Positions 6,388-9,902 of a stretch of 9,902 nucleotides of DNA are shown in pieces. The stretch spans positions 1 through 9,902 of the forward strand of contig CAYOKA010000079.1 in the NCBI GenBank assembly GCA_964404395.1. The letters run 5' to 3'. The translations under genes were made by a program, and so were the position numbers. The DNA is from JAAYBT01 sp964404395. GTDB lineage: Bacteria > Bacillota > Clostridia > Acetivibrionales > DTU013. Within the stretch, counting starts at the first letter, position 1. Each line of letters starts with the position of its first letter. The notes under the pieces were generated by a model. It was not told the origin of the DNA. It saw nothing but the letters and a program-made list of their open reading frames with translations, and did not search any database.

Positions 6388-7525
6388 TATTATGCTAATT
6401 ATATCTAACAGTCTAAAGGCTACATTCAGAAAAAAGGAGAATATCATCATATATGTTTTTCTGCCTCTGCTGGGGGTACTACTGTCTCTGCTGATTTATG
6501 GCACTTCAAGCTCTCCGGTGCTGAGGGTTGGCTTTGTAAATCATGATAATGGGATGATTTCTGAGGATTTGAAGGAAGTGTTGAATTCTAAAGAGGGATT
6601 TGAGCTATCCGATGTGGAGGGAAAAGATGTAAACAGCTTGCTGCTGGATATGGGTATAGATTTGGCTCTTGTTATTCCGGAAGGGTTTAGCGAAAGCGTT
6701 TACGGTGGGATCCTCAAGGATATTGAAATTGTTTCCTTGAAGGGGCAGGAGACAACAGCATGGATAGAGCAACTGCTGAACAACTATACGGATACTCTTG
6801 CAAAGCTATCTGCAGCTTCAGAAGGGGATAGAGCGCTGTTTGATAAAATGCTGAATCAATATAATGACAGCACGGACAGATTAAATGTTGTTGCACTAAA
6901 GGACAAACAAATCGGGAAGCTTATGACCTCGACCTCGATAGGGTTTTTAGTCATGTTTATGCTGCTTGGAGCAAACTTTACCTCGTCTATTATACTGAAG
7001 GAAAAAAGGAGCCGCACCTATTACAGAATATGTACAGCGCCGGTCAATTCGCGCCAGTATATAGCAGCAAACGCTATGACGAGCTTGATGATTACAGTTT
7101 TTCAAATACTTGTTATCCTGCTGATGATGAAGTTTGTTTTCCGCATAGATACCGGTCTAAGCGGAGTATCAATGTTTATCATACTTTTGATGTTTAGCTT
7201 CACCGCAGTCGGGATAGGACTTGTTCTGACTGCATTTTCCGATTCCTCCTATATGGCAAGTACTCTGAGCACTCTTGTGACGACACCTACCTGTATGCTG
7301 GGAGGATGCTTCTGGGATGTGGAGCTTATGCCAAAGTTTATGCAGAGGATTAGTTTGTTTACCCCGCAGTGGTGGACCCTTGATGCGGTGGAAATAATGC
7401 AGGGCGGAGGAACCTGGTCGGATATTTCTTTGAATCTGTTGGTGCTGGCTGCTTTTGCACTGGCGTTAATTCTTGTGGCCGCCTACAAGTTCTCCAGGAC
7501 GGAAAATTTGCAGAAGTTCGTATAG
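6380..7525 (+). CDS. ABC-2 type permease, second subunit (LnrN-like)
   Basis: A 381-residue partner permease, homologous in layout to the first: an N-terminal membrane segment (about 22-41), an extracytoplasmic domain (about 45-180) and a cluster of segments at about 184-205, 229-250, 262-285, 292-312 and 350-368. The cytoplasmic KEKRSRTYYRICTAPVNSRQ and the late LGGCFWDVELMPKF...LFTPQWWTLDA motifs are typical of ABC-2 exporters. An upstream in-frame ATG at 6317 would add 21 residues encoded inside the previous gene; the strong ribosome binding site at 6363-6370 supports 6380 instead. The gene overlaps the first permease by 8 bases. The two different subunits probably form a heterodimer with two copies of the ATPase. 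Confidence 0.92.
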   Translation: MRNIMLIISNSLKATFRKKENIIIYVFLPLLGVLLSLLIYGTSSSPVLRVGFVNHDNGMISEDLKEVLNSKEGFELSDVEGKDVNSLLLDMGIDLALVIPEGFSESVYGGILKDIEIVSLKGQETTAWIEQLLNNYTDTLAKLSAASEGDRALFDKMLNQYNDSTDRLNVVALKDKQIGKLMTSTSIGFLVMFMLLGANFTSSIILKEKRSRTYYRICTAPVNSRQYIAANAMTSLMITVFQILVILLMMKFVFRIDTGLSGVSMFIILLMFSFTAVGIGLVLTAFSDSSYMASTLSTLVTTPTCMLGGCFWDVELMPKFMQRISLFTPQWWTLDAVEIMQGGGTWSDISLNLLVLAAFALALILVAAYKFSRTENLQKFV

Positions 7526-7593
7526 AAGGGCAGCCGGAAGGTGAATCTGCATTATGCGTAACTCTTCCCGACAGTGTTTTTCTATGGATGTTT

Positions 7594-7624
7594 TTGCTTT
7601 TTTGATATATACGATACCTATAAA
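7594..7624 (+). promoter_or_regulatory. Weak candidate promoter for the GH4 gene
   Basis: TTGCTT (7594-7599) and TATAAA (7619-7624) could serve as -35 and -10 with a long 19-base spacer. TAATAT at 7631-7636 is an alternative -10 without a good -35. The stretch 7570-7660 is strikingly AT-rich compared with the genes on either side, as expected for a promoter region. Confidence 0.35.
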
Positions 7625-7637
7625 AGATGCTAATATT

Positions 7638-7652
7638 AAAGTATCATACTTT
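7638..7652 (+). promoter_or_regulatory. Palindromic operator candidate before the GH4 gene
   Basis: AAAGTATcATACTTT is a perfect inverted repeat with 7-base arms around one central base, extendable with mismatches to about 7631-7658. It lies between the likely -10 region and the ribosome binding site, the usual place for a repressor operator. No regulator gene for sugars is in the window, so the cognate protein is unknown. Confidence 0.5.
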
Positions 7653-7656
7653 TAAT

Positions 7657-7664
7657 TAGGAGGT
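7657..7664 (+). promoter_or_regulatory. Strong ribosome binding site of the GH4 gene
   Basis: TAGGAGGT, an almost complete match to the 16S rRNA anti-Shine-Dalgarno, sits 6 bases before the ATG and confirms the start. It is the strongest such site in the window. Confidence 0.85.
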
Positions 7665-7670
7665 TGGACT

Positions 7671-9140
7671 ATGAAATTCAAGGTAGCAGTAATAGGAGCT
7701 GGCAGTCTTATATTTGCCAGAAGGCTATTCACGGATATTCTTTCGGTACCGGAATTCAGAGATGTACAGTTTGCATTTACGGATATTAACGAGAACAATC
7801 TGAAAATGGTTACCGATTTGTGTCAGAGAGATTTGCTGGCTAATGGAATAAATAACCCAATTCAGTCAACAGTAGACCGTCGTGAGGCTGTCGCAGGTGC
7901 AAAGTATATAATTAATTGTGTGCGTATAGGCGGGTTGGAAGCTTTTGAAAGTGATATTGATATTCCATTGAAATACGGCATAGATCAGTGCGTTGGAGAC
8001 ACCTTATGCGCTGGCGGTATTATGTACGGGCAACGGGTTATTGCAGCAGCACTGGATTTTTGCAAAGACATCAGGGAGGTTGCGGAAAAGGGCGCCATTA
8101 TTCTCAATTACTCAAATCCCAATGCCATGGTTACATGGGCATGTAATAAATATGGCGGTGTCAGAACGATTGGATTATGTCATGGTGAAATACACGGGGA
8201 AGAACAGATATCAGAAGTGTTGGGTATTCCACATAATGAACTGGACTTTATCTGTGCTGGAATCAATCATCAGACATGGTACATTTCCATTAAGCATCAA
8301 GGTGTTGAACTGAGAGAAAAACTGCTGGAAGGATATCAAACTCATCCCGAATATTCTAGAACAGAAAAGGTAAGGATTGATATTCTTAAGCGTTTTGGAT
8401 ACTATTCTACTGAATCCAACGGGCACCTGTCGGAGTATGTCCCATGGTATCGCAAACGGCCTGATGAAATTAAAGACTGGATTGATATGTCTGTATGGAT
8501 TAATGGAGAAACCGGCGGTTATCTGCGTTTTTCTCGTGAAGAACGTAATTGGTTCGAAACCGATTATCCCAAAATGTTAAAACAGCCTCCTGCAAAGTAT
8601 GACGGTTCTGAAAGGAGCCGGGAGCATGGTTCTTATATTATAGAAGCACTGGAAACTGGAAGGATATACAGAGGACATTTCAATGTCATGAATGAAGGGT
8701 GTATCACCAATTTGCCATATGAATGCGTTGTGGAAGTTCCATGCTATGTGGATGGAAACGGTATCTCCATTCCGAAGGTGGGTGATTTGCCGTTGGGTTG
8801 CGCTGCTATTTGTTCACAATCAGTCTGGGTTCAGAGGCTTGCTGTGGAAGCTGCAGTTTCAGGCGATGAAATTTTACTGAAACAAGCCGCAATGATGGAT
8901 CCACTAACTGGAGCAGTCTGCAGTACACCTGAAGTATCCCAGATGATTGATGAGATGCTTGTTGCGCAAAAAAAATGGCTTCCACAATACGAAAAGGCTA
9001 TCAGATGCGCCGAAAAACGGCTTTCGGAAGGGGACCTTATTACAACCCAAAATGACTATAGTGGAGCTGCCAGACTAAAAGAAAAAACTATCGATGAAAT
9101 TGCCTTAGAGCGGGGTAAGCGTAGTATTACGGCAGATTAA
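7671..9140 (+). CDS. Glycoside hydrolase family 4 (alpha-galactosidase/glucosidase/glucuronidase-like)
   Basis: A 489-residue cytosolic enzyme of GH4, which hydrolyses glycosidic bonds by an NAD- and Mn-dependent oxidation-elimination route. The N-terminal Rossmann fold shows VAVIGAGSLIFAR (Gly9-Gly11) and the ribose-binding acidic residue Asp38 in FTDI. Further motifs are GDTLCAGGI (109-117), LNYSNPNAM (145-153), the metal ligands Cys170 in GLCHGE and His200 in AGINHQTW, and the ESNGHLSEYVPWY segment with Tyr256, a candidate for the catalytic tyrosine. The region GCITNLPYECVVEVPCYVDGNG closely parallels MelA-type enzymes. The protein is longer than E. coli MelA (451 residues) and has Gly-Glu after the Cys-His, so substrate cannot be assigned. 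TAGGAGGT at 7657-7664, 6 bases before the ATG, fixes the start. No transporter is adjacent. Family is certain; activity is open. Confidence 0.93.
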   Translation: MKFKVAVIGAGSLIFARRLFTDILSVPEFRDVQFAFTDINENNLKMVTDLCQRDLLANGINNPIQSTVDRREAVAGAKYIINCVRIGGLEAFESDIDIPLKYGIDQCVGDTLCAGGIMYGQRVIAAALDFCKDIREVAEKGAIILNYSNPNAMVTWACNKYGGVRTIGLCHGEIHGEEQISEVLGIPHNELDFICAGINHQTWYISIKHQGVELREKLLEGYQTHPEYSRTEKVRIDILKRFGYYSTESNGHLSEYVPWYRKRPDEIKDWIDMSVWINGETGGYLRFSREERNWFETDYPKMLKQPPAKYDGSERSREHGSYIIEALETGRIYRGHFNVMNEGCITNLPYECVVEVPCYVDGNGISIPKVGDLPLGCAAICSQSVWVQRLAVEAAVSGDEILLKQAAMMDPLTGAVCSTPEVSQMIDEMLVAQKKWLPQYEKAIRCAEKRLSEGDLITTQNDYSGAARLKEKTIDEIALERGKRSITAD

Positions 9141-9173
9141 GGGAATCCATTATATGGATGTATATATCTTAAG

Positions 9174-9209
9174 ACGCTCCTGCATCTATGAAAGAACAGG
9201 AGCGTTTTT
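9174..9209 (+). terminator. Intrinsic terminator after the GH4 gene
   Basis: ACGCTCCTG (9174-9182) pairs perfectly with CAGGAGCGT (9197-9205) around a 14-base loop, followed by a run of five Ts (9205-9209). It lies 33 bases past the stop codon. On the minus strand no T-run follows, so it serves the glycosidase gene and not the converging helicase gene. Confidence 0.85.
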
Positions 9210-9317
9210 GGCTAAACTTTTTTCAAAGAGCAATCGATGATTACGAGAGTCTTTATCCCAACATAACTGCTGACATGCAGCATTCCACATTTGATACGAT
9301 CAACAAACAGCTTTCCT

Positions 9318-9902
9318 TCATTCAAACAGTGCCTGGATTTCCTCCTGGGTCATTTTTGATAGAAGCGTCTCTCCGGGCTGTATGACAGCATCTATCAGGT
9401 TGCGCTTTTTCTCCTGCAGGGCAAGAATTTTCTCTTCAATGGTACCCTTTGTGACCAGCTTCATCACATATACGGACTTCTTTTGGCCTATACGGTAGGA
9501 GCGATCCGTTGCCTGATCCTCGACAGCGGGATTCCACCAGGGATCATAGTGTATAACGGTATCGGCGCCGGTCAGGTTCAAGCCTGTCCCTCCTGCCTTA
9601 AGGGAAATAAGGAAGACCTTCCCCAAGCCTTCATTAAAGGAATTGACCAAATAGCCTCTTTCAGAAATCGGGGTCGAACCGTCCAAATATAGACTGGGGA
9701 TCTCCATCTCCTTGAGTCTCTTATTGATAATCTTCAACATGCCGGTAAACTGTGAGAAGAGCAAAATCCTATGTCCGCTTCCCACTGATTCTTCAATAAT
9801 TTCCTCCAGCAGCTGCATCTTCCCGCTTTCACCTGTGTAGTTTTCAATAAACAATGAAGGGTGGCAGCACAGCTGTCTTAATCTCGTCAAAGCTGCCAGT
9901 AT
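9318..9902 (-). CDS. SNF2-family DNA helicase, C-terminal part (5' end off the window)
   Basis: The frame is open to the window edge (ILAALTRLRQLCCHP...), so the first ATG-like start inside the window (TTG at 9890) is internal. About 194 residues of the second RecA-like lobe are present. Counting from the TTG, the segment LRQLCCHPSLF is at 4-14, motif IV HRILLFSQFTGML at 40-52, motif V SLKAGGTGLNL at 96-106, DPWWNPAVEDQ at 116-126 and motif VI QATDRSYRIGQ with its arginine finger at 126-136. The protein ends normally with a TGA and the typical C-terminal MTQEEIQALFE. Bacterial SNF2 proteins are ATP-driven DNA or nucleoprotein translocases, often RapA- or HepA-like in annotation but of varied function. 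Walker A and B motifs lie outside the window. The gene converges on the glycosidase gene and is not part of its operon. Confidence 0.95.
   Translation of the reverse strand: MLAALTRLRQLCCHPSLFIENYTGESGKMQLLEEIIEESVGSGHRILLFSQFTGMLKIINKRLKEMEIPSLYLDGSTPISERGYLVNSFNEGLGKVFLISLKAGGTGLNLTGADTVIHYDPWWNPAVEDQATDRSYRIGQKKSVYVMKLVTKGTIEEKILALQEKKRNLIDAVIQPGETLLSKMTQEEIQALFE

Noticed and set aside
7526..7600. A terminator for the ABC operon
   Set aside because: GCATtATGC and a loose GGAAG/CTTCC pairing precede T-rich stretches, but the stem is weak and interrupted, so no terminator is called.
9188..9385. A 65-residue plus-strand open frame after the GH4 gene
   Set aside because: Its ATG lies in the loop of the terminator hairpin, it has no ribosome binding site, and its second part is antisense to the SNF2 gene. 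The 43 residues before that (RFWLNFFQRAIDDYESLYP...) look protein-like, so a decayed gene fragment cannot be fully excluded.

Overview
The window looks like chromosome of a moderate-GC, Gram-positive Firmicute, most likely a member of the Clostridia. This rests on the gene families (an oligoendopeptidase F, an M29 aminopeptidase, a two-component system paired with an ABC-2 exporter, a GH4 glycosidase, a bacterial SNF2 helicase), on strong purine-rich ribosome binding sites such as TAGGAGGT and AAGGAGGG, and on intergenic GGGGACA/TGTCCCC repeats. The taxonomic guess is inference. No gene is specific enough to name a genus.

Layout. (1) Bases 1-890 hold the 3' two thirds of a peptidase-F gene whose start lies off the window. 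(2) Bases 891-1066 carry a small cluster of direct and inverted repeats. (3) Bases 1067-2182 encode an M29 aminopeptidase, so two cytosolic peptidases sit side by side. (4) Bases 2183-2344 form an unusual non-coding stretch with RNA-like folds just ahead of the kinase. (5) Bases 2345-4109 encode a membrane histidine kinase and its NarL-type response regulator, 10 bases apart. (6) Bases 4110-4291 hold a compact control region: a perfect TGAC-type dyad, a terminator-like hairpin and a perfect TATAAT box with no -35. (7) Bases 4292-7525 encode an ABC ATPase and two ABC-2 permeases. (8) Bases 7526-7670 contain another palindrome ahead of a GH4 NAD/metal-dependent glycosidase (7671-9140), which ends in a clear terminator. 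(9) Bases 9318-9902, on the minus strand, are the C-terminal helicase half of an SNF2-family protein that converges on the glycosidase gene.

How the genes work together. The central block has the order kinase, regulator, ATPase, permease, permease. This is the order of the Bacillus subtilis linearmycin-resistance type (LnrJK-LnrLMN) and related membrane-drug sensing modules. The likely logic is that the kinase senses a membrane-active compound or the state of the exporter, the regulator binds the dyad at 4189-4202 and a weaker half-site 22 bases further on, and this activates a promoter that lacks a -35 box and drives the exporter. The true ligand cannot be read from sequence. The peptidases and the GH4 enzyme are probably independent metabolic genes.

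The points most worth a second look are the regulator site/terminator/promoter overlap at 4189-4253, the G10 tract serving as the ribosome-binding region of the first permease, the structured leader at 2183-2344, and the unusual Cys-His-Gly-Glu metal motif of the GH4 enzyme. I did not find a clearly unprecedented multi-gene system.
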